DNA from: Phocoena phocoena
Lineage: Eukaryota; Chordata; Mammalia; Artiodactyla; Phocoenidae
Length of the DNA stretch: 64,000 bases
Direction: 5' to 3'
Assembly: GCF_963924675.1 (NCBI RefSeq)
Contig: NC_089220.1
Coordinates: forward strand, 88,601,168-88,665,167
Part shown: positions 35,582 through 47,023 of the stretch, one piece after another
Numbering within the stretch: the stretch's first letter is position 1
Layout of the letters: the number at the start of each line of letters is the position of its first letter
Program-made: the position numbers and the translations under genes
The notes under the pieces: model-generated
Told to the model about the DNA's origin: nothing
What the model saw: the letters and a program-made list of their open reading frames with translations, nothing else
The model's database searches: none

Positions 35582-35757
35582 GGGACTTCCCTGGTGATGC
35601 AGTGGTTAAGAATTCGCCTGCCAATGCAGGGGACATGGGTTTGACCCCTGGTCCGGGAAGATCCCACGTGCCACAGAGCAACTAAGCCAGTGGGCTGCAA
35701 CTACTGAGCCTATGAGCCAGAACTACTGAATCTGGTGCGCTTTGAGCCCATGCGCCA
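35582..35757 (+). mobile_element. CHR-type SINE, 3'-truncated at the NUMT edge
   Basis: The head and tRNA-related part are present, then the sequence stops at 'gagcccatgcgcca' next to mitochondrial 16S-like DNA at about 35,767. The body and tail are missing. Either the NUMT broke into the SINE with loss of its 3' half, or a deletion joined them. Confidence 0.85.
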
Positions 35758-35766
35758 TTTATTTTT

Positions 35767-36167
35767 TGGAGAATAAAACCACCTCTGAATGATTAAAATT
35801 TAGAACAGCTAGTCAAAATGCTTTATCACCTGTTGTTCTAAAACACTGATCAACAGAACAAGTTAGACTAGGGATAACAGTGTAATCGTATTCTAGACTT
35901 CATATCGACAATACGGTTTATGACCTTCATGCTGGATCAGGACATTTCAATGGTATAACTGCTATTAATTGTCTGTTTGTTCAACGATTAAAGTCCCACG
36001 TGATCGGAGTTCAGACTGGGTCATCCTGGTTGGTTTCTGTCTATTATAGACTTCTCCCAGTAGGAAAGGACAAGATAAATACGGCTTATTTTACAAAATG
36101 TCTTCAAACTAAATGATGATATAATCTACATTCAATTAATTTATACATACCCTATTGTAGAACAGGG
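35767..36167 (+). pseudogene. MT-RNR2: 16S rRNA 3' part (NUMT)
   Basis: The 'gaacaagttagactagggataacagtgtaatc' stretch and 'ggatcaggacatttcaatgg' mark the peptidyl-transferase region of mitochondrial large-subunit rRNA. 'ttgttcaacgattaaagtc' and 'cttctcccagtaggaaaggac' (sarcin-ricin-side sequence) follow in order. Only about the last 400 bases are present. Confidence 0.93.
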
Positions 36168-36245
36168 CTTGATACGGTGGCAGAGCCTGGTAATTATGTA
36201 AAACTGAAACCTTTATCTGCAGTGGTTCAAGTCCTCTTCCTAAGA
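36168..36245 (+). pseudogene. MT-TL1: tRNA-Leu(UUR) (NUMT)
   Basis: 'ggtggcagagcctggtaatt' (D-arm region) and 'ggttcaagtcctcttcctaaga' (T-arm and acceptor) are clear. It sits between 16S and ND1 as in mammalian mitochondria. Confidence 0.88.
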
Positions 36246-36247
36246 AT

Positions 36248-37189
36248 ATGTTTATAATCAACATTCTTTCACAAATTACCCAATTTAATTCACCATAGCA
36301 TTCCTCATATTAACTAAATGGAGAATCCTAGGCTATATACAAATCCAGAAAGGGCCCAAAATCATCAGCCCCTATGGATTATTACAACCCATTGCTGAGG
36401 CATTCAAATTATTTATTAAAGAACCACCATGACCATCAACATCATCAACTTATATATTATTGCCCCAATGCTAGCCTTAACCGTGGCTCTCACAACATTA
36501 ATTCCTCTTCCCATATCTTATCCATTAATTAATATAAATGCAGGCATATTATTTATATTAGCCATATCACACCTAGCCATTTATTCCATCCTCTGATCTA
36601 GATGAGCTTCACATTCAAAATACTCACTCACTAGAGCTCTACGGACAGTAGCACACACAATCTCATATGAATTCTTGTTAGCAGTTATTCTATTCTCAGT
36701 CCTACTGATAAATAGATCACTTACACTTTCAACAGTATTTATTACACAAGAACACCTATGACTAATTTTCTCCTGACTCCTACCCAGAATTTGATTATCT
36801 CCGCAGTAGAAGAAATCCAATGAAGCCCCACTTGATTTAACAGAAGTAGAATCAAAACCTGTATTTGGCTTCAATGTAGAAAATGTAGCAGGCCCATTCA
36901 CCCCATCTTTCCTAGAGAATATGTCAATTTCCTTATAATAAACATTTCCACAACATTCTATGTTTAGGAGCATTCGACAATCCCTACGTGCCAGAATTAC
37001 ATACAGCCCAAGTCATCATTAAAACACATCTAACAATCTCCTTTCTATGAATTCAAGCATCCTACCCACAATTTTGATTTGATCAACATATACATCCCTT
37101 ATAAAAATATTTTTACTACTAACATTAGCCCTATGTATATGAGAGTTTTCACTACCTGTCATCATACCAGGCAACCCACCACAAACTTA
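36248..37189 (+). pseudogene. MT-ND1: ND1 (NUMT)
   Basis: The copy starts with ATG at 36,248 and retains recognisable stretches for the conserved '[20 protein letters not shown]'-like region near 36,330-36,390 and the TM-rich core, ending near 37,189 before tRNA-Ile. Many frame breaks occur under the vertebrate mitochondrial code. The 130-codon minus-strand frame at 36,581-36,973 is a shadow of this pseudogene. Confidence 0.9.
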
Positions 37190-37258
37190 AGAACTATGTC
37201 TGACAAAAGAGTTACTTTGATAGAGTAAATCATAGAGGTCTCAATGCTCTTATTCCTG
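37190..37258 (+). pseudogene. MT-TI: tRNA-Ile (NUMT)
   Basis: 'agaactatgtctgacaaaag' with 'gttactttgatagagtaaat' (anticodon GAT within the loop) is a clear match to the mitochondrial tRNA-Ile sequence. The 3' half is eroded. Confidence 0.85.
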
Positions 37259-37259
37259 G

Positions 37260-37319
37260 AATTGAATTCTTCCTAAGAATCTTACATTCTCCATGCTACC
37301 ACTTTACACCACATGCTAT
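37260..37319 (-). pseudogene. MT-TQ: tRNA-Gln (NUMT)
   Basis: Encoded on the minus strand as in mitochondria; 'ccatgctaccactttacacc' is the complement of the T-arm to acceptor region. It is short and diverged. Confidence 0.75.
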
Positions 37320-37321
37320 AT

Positions 37322-37390
37322 AGTAAGGTTCTCTAAGTAAGCTTCAGGCCCATACCCCCAAAATGTTGTCGTATATCCTTCCTGTACTAA
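37322..37390 (+). pseudogene. MT-TM: tRNA-Met (NUMT)
   Basis: 'agtaaggttctctaagtaag' and the CAT-anticodon loop 'caggcccataccccc' precede ND2, matching mitochondrial order. Confidence 0.85.
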
Positions 37391-37688
37391 TAAACTCTCA
37401 TTGTTTTTACTATCATTCTACTGACCATTATCTCAGGAAATATAATTGTAGTAACAAGCTCACACTGGTTAATGGTATCCCCATTCTAATAAAAAACATG
37501 AACCCACAAGCTACAGAAGCATCCAACAAATATTTTCTAAAACAATCCATCACATCAATACTACTTATATGACTATTATCATTAATCTAATATACTCTGG
37601 TCAAAGAACACAATGAATTACAAAAATCTTTAATCTAGCAGCATCCACTATCATAGCAATCGTCCTTGTCACAAAAGTAGGATTTTCC

Positions 37689-37895
37689 GGGCTTCCCTGG
37701 TGGCGCAGTGATTGAGAGTCTGCCTGCCGATGCAGGGGACGCGGGTTCGTGCCCCGGTCTGGGAAGATCTCACACGCCGCGGAGCGGCTAGGTCATGCCT
37801 GGCCGCTAAGCCTGCACGTCCGAAGCCTGTGCTCCGTGGCGGGGGAGGCCACAGCAGTGAGAGGCCCGCGTACAGCCAAAAAAAAAAAAAAAAAA
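37689..37895 (+). mobile_element. Short-form CHR SINE in the NUMT ND2 segment
   Basis: This is a roughly 205-bp toothed-whale-type copy with head, box B-like 'gggttcgtgccccgg' and a poly-A tail of about 20. The target duplication aaagtaggattttcc (37,674-37,688) pairs with aaagtgggactttcc (37,896-37,910), two mismatches in 15. It post-dates the NUMT. Confidence 0.93.
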
Positions 37896-38548
37896 AAAGT
37901 GGGACTTTCCCCATTTCACTTCTTATTGCCCGAAGTAACTCAAGGCATTCCATGAAGAGCAGGCCTGATGCTATCAACATGACAAAATTGCACCCCTATC
38001 ACTTTTATACCACATGTCACCATCCATCAACCTAAATATACTGTTAATCATAGTGATATTATAAATCATAGCTGGAGGCTGAGGCAGACTTAGCCATACT
38101 CACCTGCAAAAAATTACACCCTCCTCATCAATTGCCCATATAGGATGAATAACAGCTATTATAACGTATATTCCAATTATAACAATCCTAAACATACTAA
38201 TTTATATCATAACAACACTATCTTCTTCCTATTTATACCCAGATCATGTACTACAAGAGTATCATTACCACACACATGAGACAAAACACCTCCCATCACA
38301 ATCCTTATCCTCACCGTTATAGTGTCATTAGGAGGTTGCCCACCATTATCAGGGTTTTGACCCAAATGAATAATTATCCAAGAGATAACAAAAATGATAA
38401 CATCATTCCACCAACACTAATGGCCATCACAGTACTCAGCATAGATTTCTACTTGCAGCTAACATACTCCACATCACTATGTTCCCTTCATTAAACAACA
38501 CAAACATACAAAACAAATAACCTTCCTATCATTACTAATCATAATAGC

Positions 38549-38971
38549 TGTAAGGTCGGATCTTAACAAACGGCACCGCGAAACAGAGGAAAGCTTCAAG
38601 TGAGCTTTATTAGGGAGCTCTCCCGAGCGAGGTTCACTGGTCCGAGAGAAAGGGGCCAGAGAAGTCGCACCCGGGCGAGGGTTGGGCAAGATTTTTTAGG
38701 GAAAGAAGCGAAAGGGGTGTAGTGAATCTGGGAGGGCGCACGGTATTCCTTATTTGGTGGTCTTTTCGGGTATCCTGGGGGACCGTTGGTCCCGCCCCTC
38801 GAAAGGCGGGAAGGCTGGGTTGGGTTCAAAGTTCCCAAGTCATTTCCTGGAACGGGGTGGTCCGGAATGTCTCCAGGGCAGTTTCTGGAACTGGGTGGTC
38901 CAGAGAATTTCGGTCTGAAGCAACCTGTGAATCGGATAGTGTTCCCCTGCCTCGGGCCAGTTGGCCTTACA
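38549..38971 (-). mobile_element. Solo ERV LTR (gammaretrovirus-like, ERV1) in the NUMT
   Basis: The 423-bp element begins tgtaagg and ends ccttaca (7-bp inverted termini, TG...CA) and is flanked by 5-bp duplications, atagc, at 38,544-38,548 and 38,972-38,976. Minus-strand orientation is set by a polyadenylation signal (complement of AATAAAG at about 38,606-38,612) followed by an R/U5-like end. No internal viral genes are present, so two LTRs recombined to leave one. CpG sites are well preserved compared with older repeats nearby. Confidence 0.9.
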
Positions 38972-39020
38972 ATAGCCACACGATTACTACCCATAACACC
39001 CATTCTATCGGTGCTGGACT

Positions 39021-39087
39021 AGGAATTTAGGTTAGTTTAGACCAAGAGCTTTCAAAACCCTAAACAAGTACAATTTGCTTAATTTCT
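39021..39087 (+). pseudogene. MT-TW: tRNA-Trp (NUMT)
   Basis: 'aggaatttaggtta' and 'accaagagctttcaaaaccct' (TCA anticodon region) follow ND2 directly as in mitochondria. Confidence 0.88.
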
Positions 39088-39089
39088 AA

Positions 39090-39164
39090 AAATAAGGACT
39101 GCAGGACTTTATCCTACATCAATTGAATGCAAAGCAAACATTGAATGCATAAGCCAAATCCTTA
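39090..39164 (-). pseudogene. MT-TA: tRNA-Ala (NUMT)
   Basis: The complement of mitochondrial tRNA-Ala: 'ggactgcaggactttatcc' and 'catcaattgaatgcaaagc' (TGC anticodon as complement). A short extra 'ttgaatgcat' suggests a local duplication. Confidence 0.85.
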
Positions 39165-39240
39165 CAAGATTGATGAGTTTTAACCCCAGGAAATTTTAGT
39201 TAACAGGCAAATCCTCTAGTCAACTGGCTTCAATCTACTT
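39165..39240 (-). pseudogene. MT-TN: tRNA-Asn (NUMT)
   Basis: 'ttttagttaacaggcaaatc' and 'caactggcttcaatctactt' are the complement of tRNA-Asn, directly before the light-strand origin. Confidence 0.85.
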
Positions 39241-39242
39241 CT

Positions 39243-39279
39243 CCTGCCTTTGAGAAAGAAGAAAGAAAAAAAAGGCAGG
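39243..39279. other. Fossil mitochondrial light-strand origin (OriL) hairpin
   Basis: Located between tRNA-Asn and tRNA-Cys, as in vertebrate mitochondria. The 9-bp perfect stem cctgccttt (39,243-39,251) pairs with aaaggcagg (39,271-39,279) around a 19-nt purine-rich loop. In mitochondria this hairpin starts light-strand synthesis; in the nucleus it has no expected role. Confidence 0.8.
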
Positions 39280-39347
39280 AAAATTACAGGCAGAATTGAA
39301 GCTGCTTCTCTGAAGTTACAATTCAATTTGTTGATTCACCACAGGGT
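39280..39347 (-). pseudogene. MT-TC: tRNA-Cys (NUMT)
   Basis: 'gcagaattgaagctgcttct' and 'attcaatttgttgattcacc' are the complement of tRNA-Cys (GCA anticodon), in the expected place. Confidence 0.83.
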
Positions 39348-39349
39348 TT

Positions 39350-39414
39350 TTGAGAAAGAGGGCTCAATCTCTGCCTTTAAATTTACAGTCGAATGCTAGC
39401 TCAGTGTTTTTACC
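39350..39414 (-). pseudogene. MT-TY: tRNA-Tyr (NUMT)
   Basis: 'gagggctcaatctctgcct' and 'atttacagtcgaatgctagc' are the complement of tRNA-Tyr (GTA anticodon), directly before COX1. Confidence 0.85.
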
Positions 39415-39415
39415 T

Positions 39416-41282
<1,867 letters not shown>

Positions 41283-41283
41283 A

Positions 41284-41350
41284 GGAAGGACTCAAGTCCT
41301 TTTCAACCAGTTTCAAGCCAACACCAGAACAATTATGCCTTTCTCAATAA
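41284..41350 (-). pseudogene. MT-TS1: tRNA-Ser(UCN) (NUMT)
   Basis: The complement of the mitochondrial tRNA, 'ggaaggactcaagtccttt' with 'tggtttcaagccaac'-like sequence, immediately after COX1. Confidence 0.83.
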
Positions 41351-41353
41351 ATG

Positions 41354-41420
41354 AGATAAAAGTAAAAAGTGATGTCACTCTGTCAAAGTTAAATCATAGG
41401 CTAAAATCCTGTATATCTCT
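41354..41420 (+). pseudogene. MT-TD: tRNA-Asp (NUMT)
   Basis: 'gagataaaagtaaaaagtg' and 'ctctgtcaaagttaaatca' (GTC anticodon) are clear and in order. Confidence 0.85.
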
Positions 41421-42001
41421 AAGGCATATCAATTTCATCTAGGCTCTCAAGTCGCAACATCGCCGATTATGGAAAAACTTTTACATTTTCATAATCACAC
41501 ATTAATAGTTATTTTTAAAAGAAGTTCTCTAGTCCTCTATATTATTTCACTAATATTAACAACTAAACTAACTCATATATGTACAATAGATGCACAGGTA
41601 GAGAAAATTTGAACAATTTACCAGCCATTATTTTCATCTTAATTGCCCTATCATCATTGTGAATCCTTTACATGATACATGAAATCAATAACTCTTCCCA
41701 AACCATAAAAACTATGGGTCAGTAATGATACTGATGCTACAAATACACAGATTATGAAGATTTAAATGTTGACTCCTCTGTAATCCCCACATCAGAGCTA
41801 AAACCAGGAGAATAATGACTAATAGAAGTCAACAACCCAGCAGTATAGAGATAGTCATTGAATATTAGTTTCATCTGAAATTGTTGTACACTCCTGAGCT
41901 GTTCCTTCTTAGGCCTAAAAAGAGCTTCTATCCCAGGACGGCTAAATTAAAGAATCTTAATACCAACAGGACCAGGCCTATGTTGTGGACAATGATCAGT
42001 A
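41421..42001 (+). pseudogene. MT-CO2: COX2 5' part (NUMT)
   Basis: The start reads aaggcatatc where mitochondria have atggcatatc. 'tagtcctctatattatttcac' and 'aaatacacagattatgaaga' follow, and homology ends near 'tgttgtggacaatgatcag' (about 42,000), at roughly 85% of the gene. This is the right border of the NUMT. Confidence 0.92.
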
Positions 42002-42704
42002 GAGGTCGTTTTCCTGAGTTCAAAGACAGGACAGAGGGATACGGCTGAGATATGGGGTGAATCTGGAGCCCATGGGATGCACTGTCCAAGCTCCAGGATA
42101 GGAATGGGGCCTCTGGGGTCCCAGGCCACCCACCGCGCCCTCCCGAGCAGGATCTTGGCAACATTCCCTGTCAGTGATGAGGCAGCCCTAGCACTTGCCA
42201 TACCCCAGTGCTGTGTCCTATGTGGGTCCCATGCTCTTGGGACCACGCCCACACTCTTCAGGTCCATGCTGCAGGGTCCTTTGTGCCTCAGGAGTAGAGA
42301 CCACACAGCAAGCAGTTCCCTCCCCAACCAGCAGGAGGAGGGAAGGAGAGCAGGGGCACCAGGCGAATCTCACTCAGACAACAACACCCCAGGGGTGCCA
42401 GTGGGGCCAGTGATGATGCAGATAGGGCCCAGGCCAAGAGATGGAACCAGAGGACCCAAAAGGCAGCTGGTCAGGTCCTGGCTCATCTGCACCCCAGACA
42501 CCTTTGTCCCTCATACACCCCCTTCCTCATACACCCTCTCCTTAAATGCAGATTCTTCAGATACAAACAGGCAGAGCTTCAGACTGACAGTCAGCTCTTC
42601 CAAAGTGACCCGTCAGCAAACACTGCAGGATTCCACTCCAGTGGGTGCCCTGGAGTCGACAACTCAGGGACTGAAGTGGATATCGGTGCCAGGGGCAGTG
42701 AGAG
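42002..42704. other. No recognisable gene or repeat
   Basis: GC-richer DNA with overlapping frames on both strands (up to 213 codons, 42,077-42,718 plus) that lack any recognisable domain. I attribute these to composition. Confidence 0.4.
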
Positions 42705-42900
42705 GGAGTGGGGAGTGAGACTTTCATGGTTGTGGAATTTTGGTTTTGCAAGATGAAAAGTTCTAGGGATGGTGGTGATGGCTCCACGAGAAAGTGAATA
42801 GATCTGATGCCTCAGAAACGTGCACTTAAAATGGTGGTGATGGTAAAGGGTATGTGACGTGTGTTTTATTTCACTTAAAATAAATTCTTAAAATAATGTC
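42705..42900 (+). mobile_element. Old LINE 3' end
   Basis: 'ttctagggatggtggtgatgg', 'cacttaaaatggtggtgatgg' and the A-rich 'cttaaaataaattcttaaaa' form the familiar 3' end of an ancient LINE family. Confidence 0.6.
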
Positions 42901-43389
42901 TTGTTAATTGAGATTCCATTTCAACTCCCCTTCATCACAAATGTTGGAGGCCCAAACACAGTCCCCCACCTTAGGGGCCATCATAGTACCCTCACATGGC
43001 ACATGGGAGACCATTCTTAGGGAGGCTAGTCTGTGTTCACCTGACCTCTGTGCAGGGGGACCCAGGCAGTGGTGACCCCCATAGATTAGATATATGAAAT
43101 GCTATGATATTAATATGATACCACCAAGGGTTGCCACTCACCAGAACACAGAGCAGCAACCCACTCAAACATGCCTGACCCATATGAATGTGACAAGATT
43201 AAGAGAAGAAAAGGAACCACAGGATAATCAGGGCAACACTCTTCATTCAGATGTTGGAAATCTCAAAAGGGACAAGAAAGTCTTCAGGCAAAGAGCAGAC
43301 ATGGTGTCTCCCTGTACATGTGATCCCGACCCATGCAGATGTGGTGAGACCCACACAGTACCCACACCCTATGTGTGTGACCTGGGGTC

Positions 43390-43735
43390 ACACGTCCACA
43401 CTCACCACAGTGACCCACCTCCCCAGACCCTGCATCTGAAGTCACACGTTCTCACTCACCAGGGTGACCCCACTTCCCCAGAACCCCCCCACACCTGGGT
43501 CACATGCCCACAGTCCCAGGGTGACCCCACATCCCCAGACCCCCCCACCTGGGGTTACACATGCACAGTCTCCAAGGTGACCTCACCTCCCCAGACCCCC
43601 CCACCTGGGGTCACAGGTCCACACTCACCAGGTGACCCCACCTTCCCAGACACCCCACACCTGGGGCCACAGGTCCACCCTCACCAGGTGACCCCACCTC
43701 CCCAGACCCTGCACCTGGGGTCACACGTCCCCTTG
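43390..43735. repeat. GC-rich minisatellite, 54-57 bp unit
   Basis: About six imperfect units built on 'tcaccaggtgaccccacctc', then cccagac(c), cacctggggtcacaggtccac. Unit boundaries recur at roughly 43,455, 43,510, 43,565, 43,625, 43,680 and 43,735. An open frame of 225 codons at 43,094-43,771 spans it and is an artefact of the repeat. Confidence 0.9.
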
Positions 43736-44446
43736 GTCAGGACACCATGGCTCTGCTGGGTTGTCCCCTAATGTGGAAACAAGCTGGGTTCCTGGGACCT
43801 CCTGGGATGCCAGAATAAGTGTAAGGTTGCTCTCCTCCCCCCACACTTGTCCCAGAGAAGTCCTCTTCTCACTTTGGTTCTGTGTGATTTTAACTGTTTT
43901 TAAAGCTTTCATGCTAGAAGTGAACACACTACCTTGGTTCTGGCAGGCTCAGTCCTTTCTTGTGTCACTTACATGTTGAGAAAACTCACAGGACAGCAGG
44001 GCTGAAAGCCGAGGAGCAGCTCTGGGCTCTGCTGAGTAGGGACGATTGACTGGAAGGAGAGCTGAGCAGCAGCCTCACCTGTTGCCCATCGGTCTTTTAC
44101 CCGATCTGCGTGCCCTGCAATCAATTCAGCAGGTAAACCTGCCTCCCTACTCACAATGCAAATTGGAATAATTGGAATAATTTCCCGGTAGCCCTTCTGA
44201 GGAGTCTCCATGAGCCTCAAGGAAGGTGAACCTTGCAGGGATAAAGACTAAGGCCCCGACCATAGCACTGACCCTTGGGAGGACCAGGTAACCACACTCA
44301 GAAGAGACACTGTTACCTAGACAAGCCCACCTCAGCTCCAGACGCCAGACATCTAGGCACTGACATTCAGAAGCAGACACTGCAGGAGCTTCCCAGTACT
44401 GAGGCCAGGCCGTGTCTCTACCCAGGTCCCCATAGTCCTAAAGTAC

Positions 44447-44575
44447 ACAGAACATGGTCAGGTCTAAATGTTCTTATTATAGACAGCACATGGTCAGCTC
44501 TAAACATAATCAGTAGACAGGACGTGGAGAGGTCTAAATCTACTGTGTAGACAGAACTTGATCCTGTTTAAACTA
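44447..44575. repeat. ~34-39 bp tandem repeat
   Basis: Four consecutive units share the pattern (ac)atggtcaggtctaaat...tagacag: spacings are 39, 34 and 34 bp before the last partial unit at 44,550-44,575. Divergence is about 25-30% by eye. Confidence 0.75.
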
Positions 44576-46652
44576 CCTTAGGGCTGATCTCATAGGAGGT
44601 ACAGGTCACACACATGGGTCTCTCATCTTTGGACACCCACATCAGGAAAGTGAACAAAATCTTTGTCATTAAACACTTAAACAGGCAAAATAAAAATGTT
44701 ACCAATTTCTCTGGCCACCTGATGGTCAGGATCCACGGGTGAGCCAGGAACTTCTTGTAGCGCAGCCCAGTCTCCTGCAAGGACAGACAAGAAGTGGCCT
44801 GATTCCAGCCTCCCAGGCTTCCAGAAGGAGGCAGCCACACTGGAAGCCCAGCCAGCACAGTCCTGCATGGCCTGGGCCAGGAGATCCAGTCTGTCCATTT
44901 CGCTGGCCGATTCCGGGCGGGACGCTCAGGGCCACTGACAGCCCTGCACTCAGGTCCTGCTTCCCTGCAGCGTGTGCGGGGGTGGGGGGGGGGGATGGAT
45001 GGGGGTGGCTGACGGCTCCTATAGCTCGGGGTCAGGTGACCTCATGCCCTGGGGCTGACACCCAGCACGGGCATCGAGCTGTCTTCGATGGGAGACACGG
45101 GGAGAGGTTGAGGCACAGAAGCCGTTGGAGAGGAGAACCCACCGTGGAACTCCTTGCACACTGGCTCATCCCCACCTGGTGACCCTCCTGCCCATCGTGG
45201 GCCTCATGCCACCACCCCACCACCCCTGAGTGCAGAGTGCCTGCTCTTTCAAAAGCACAGGGTCTCACATGAAGGAGACCCAGTGGGGACTGTCACCCCT
45301 CCCGCCCTCCTGATGCCGTGTTTGGGGAGAATGAGCCCCCTTGACTCGGCGATGGAACCCTGTGAGGAAAGAGGTGACAGCCGCATCCAAGGTGGGACTT
45401 GCTCCTCCCCAGTTAACCTCCCAGGATACAGAGCTCACCTGTGTAGGCAACCCAGCAGCCCACGGGGCTCTTGTGGTCAGGCCCCGCCCAGGATACGGAG
45501 CTCCCCTGGGCAGGCACCCAGCAGGGCTGGGCACACAGGAACCATGTACGTAGCCCTTGTTACAGAGCACCCCAGCTCACCTGTTGGTCAGAACTGACAC
45601 TGAGCACCTCAGAGCAGGACCTGAACTAACAAACAGCAGCTCCGACAGGTCTGTGACCCTGGGTTTCACTCTGTGCGGCCTCCCTCCACCGGGTCTTCCA
45701 GAGGCTTCCACTGTAGCCGGGGCACCAGGCCTCTGTCTCCACCCACCACCCCTCCCCTCCCTGACTCCTGGGTTCTTCTCATTAGGAGAGGGTCTTCTTG
45801 AAGTTGTCTCCCCCTCACGGACCAGATAAAATGATTAGAAAACAAGCCAGAGCTGCAGCCCCTTGTCTATCCTGACCCTCAGGACGCCACACCTGTTCCT
45901 TGGACCTGGCCAGAGCAGCAGGGCCCATTTTCTGCAACTCTGCGCCCCTGATGGGCAAGGATTGGCTGACCTGCGCAGCCTGGCTCAGCCGGCCAGCCCT
46001 CCCCAGGTGTACCCCTCCAGGCAGCAAGAGTGCCTGCAGCTGTGCCTGACGCCATATTCTCTGCCCCGTCAGCAGTCTCGGCGCTGGGCTGGTGGGAGGG
46101 AGCAGGGCCCATGGCCTTGTGGGTGGCCCGGTGTGAGTGGGGCTCTGCTGGACTTTCTGCAGGAGTTCCCAGGCTGCTCCCTGCTAAGGAAGATGATGTG
46201 TCACCAATACCTGCTGTTGGAATTTCTCCCCGGGCAGAGGTGAGGACGCAAGAAAAAAGCGGTGGAGACCAGGACAGGAGGGGTAACACAGGTACGGAAA
46301 CAGAAAGCTTCCAGAGAGCGCCTGGGGCCACGACCATCCTGGCTGGCCTGCAGGCACCAACGCGGGTCTGCGTGCTGTTGCTGGTGTGACTCCAGGCCCC
46401 CTCTTCTAGTCGTTAAAGTCTGCACATATTCTTACCTGGGGAGGGTGGAAAAAGTTCAGCAGCAGCTGTCCTGGGGTTCAGCTCACGTTTACTCAGAGAC
46501 GCCTCAGCACCGTCCACCAGCTTGGCAATGAGGACGCTCCTTGCGGGGAGGGGGCGCTGCTGGCTGCATGTGAGACAATTCCCCACCTCTGACCAATTTC
46601 AAAATTGTTTACCACTGGAGCAAGTGTCCTGATAGAGTTTCATCTGTCTAAG
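44576..46652. other. GC-rich DNA without recognised gene
   Basis: Many overlapping frames up to 152 codons occur on both strands, none with a recognisable domain or exon-like splice sites that I could support. A partial 67-bp duplication links 45,420 and 45,487 ('ccaggatacagagctcacct' with 'ccaggatacggagctcccct'). A G-run lies at about 44,985-44,995. Confidence 0.4.
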
Positions 46653-46685
46653 TGGTGGGTTCTGGTTTTTCTTTTCTTTTTTTTT

Positions 46686-46800
46686 GGTTCAAGGTAGATT
46701 TTATTCCTCTTTTTTGTATTTATAGATACAAGCATGGAAATCATTCATTCATATAAATAAGTGTATGGAAAGGGAAGAGCTTGTCTTTTCTGTTTTATTT
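46686..46800 (-). other. Possible 3'-transduced flank of the LINE-1
   Basis: Between the outer poly-T tail (46,664-46,685) and an inner A/T-rich run (46,790-46,822) lie about 110 bp that do not resemble the L1 3' UTR. The complement of AATAAA sits near the outer tail ('gattttattcc', about 46,690-46,700). This is the layout of transcript read-through and mobilisation of 3' flanking DNA. Confidence 0.45.
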
Positions 46801-47023
46801 TTTAAATTTTTATTTATTTAATTTTTGACTTTTACTTTATGTTTTTATAGATCAGGTTCTTATTAGTTATCTATTTTATACATATTAGTGTATATTTGTC
46901 AATCCCAGTCTCCCAATTCATCCCAACCCCCCCACCACTTTCCCTCCTTGGTGTCCATACATTTGTTCTCTACATCTGTGTCTCTATTTCTGCCTTGCAA
47001 GCTGGTTCATCTGTACTATTTTT

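Larger units (their letters stand above)
37391..39020 (+). pseudogene. MT-ND2: ND2 (NUMT), interrupted by a SINE and a solo LTR
   Basis: ND2 homology runs from 37,391 ('ataaactctcattg') to 'ggtgctggactag' near 39,020. A deletion of about 40 bp is apparent near 37,475, where 'ttaatggtatccccattc' skips expected sequence. A SINE occupies 37,689-37,895 and an LTR 38,549-38,971. Phrases such as 'catagctggaggctgaggcag' and 'tcaattgcccatataggatg' confirm identity. It cannot encode a protein. Confidence 0.9.

Noticed and set aside
36581..36973. 130-codon minus-strand frame
   Set aside because: It is antisense to the NUMT ND1 pseudogene, where the sequence is explained by mitochondrial homology.
42077..42718. 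213-codon frame and its neighbours as a gene
   Set aside because: No recognisable domain; overlapping frames on both strands and no supported splice sites.
43390..43735. CRISPR-like array
   Set aside because: The units are contiguous tandem minisatellite copies without unique spacers, and the DNA is mammalian.
43094..43771. 225-codon plus-strand frame
   Set aside because: Runs through the minisatellite and its repeat units; no start context or domain.
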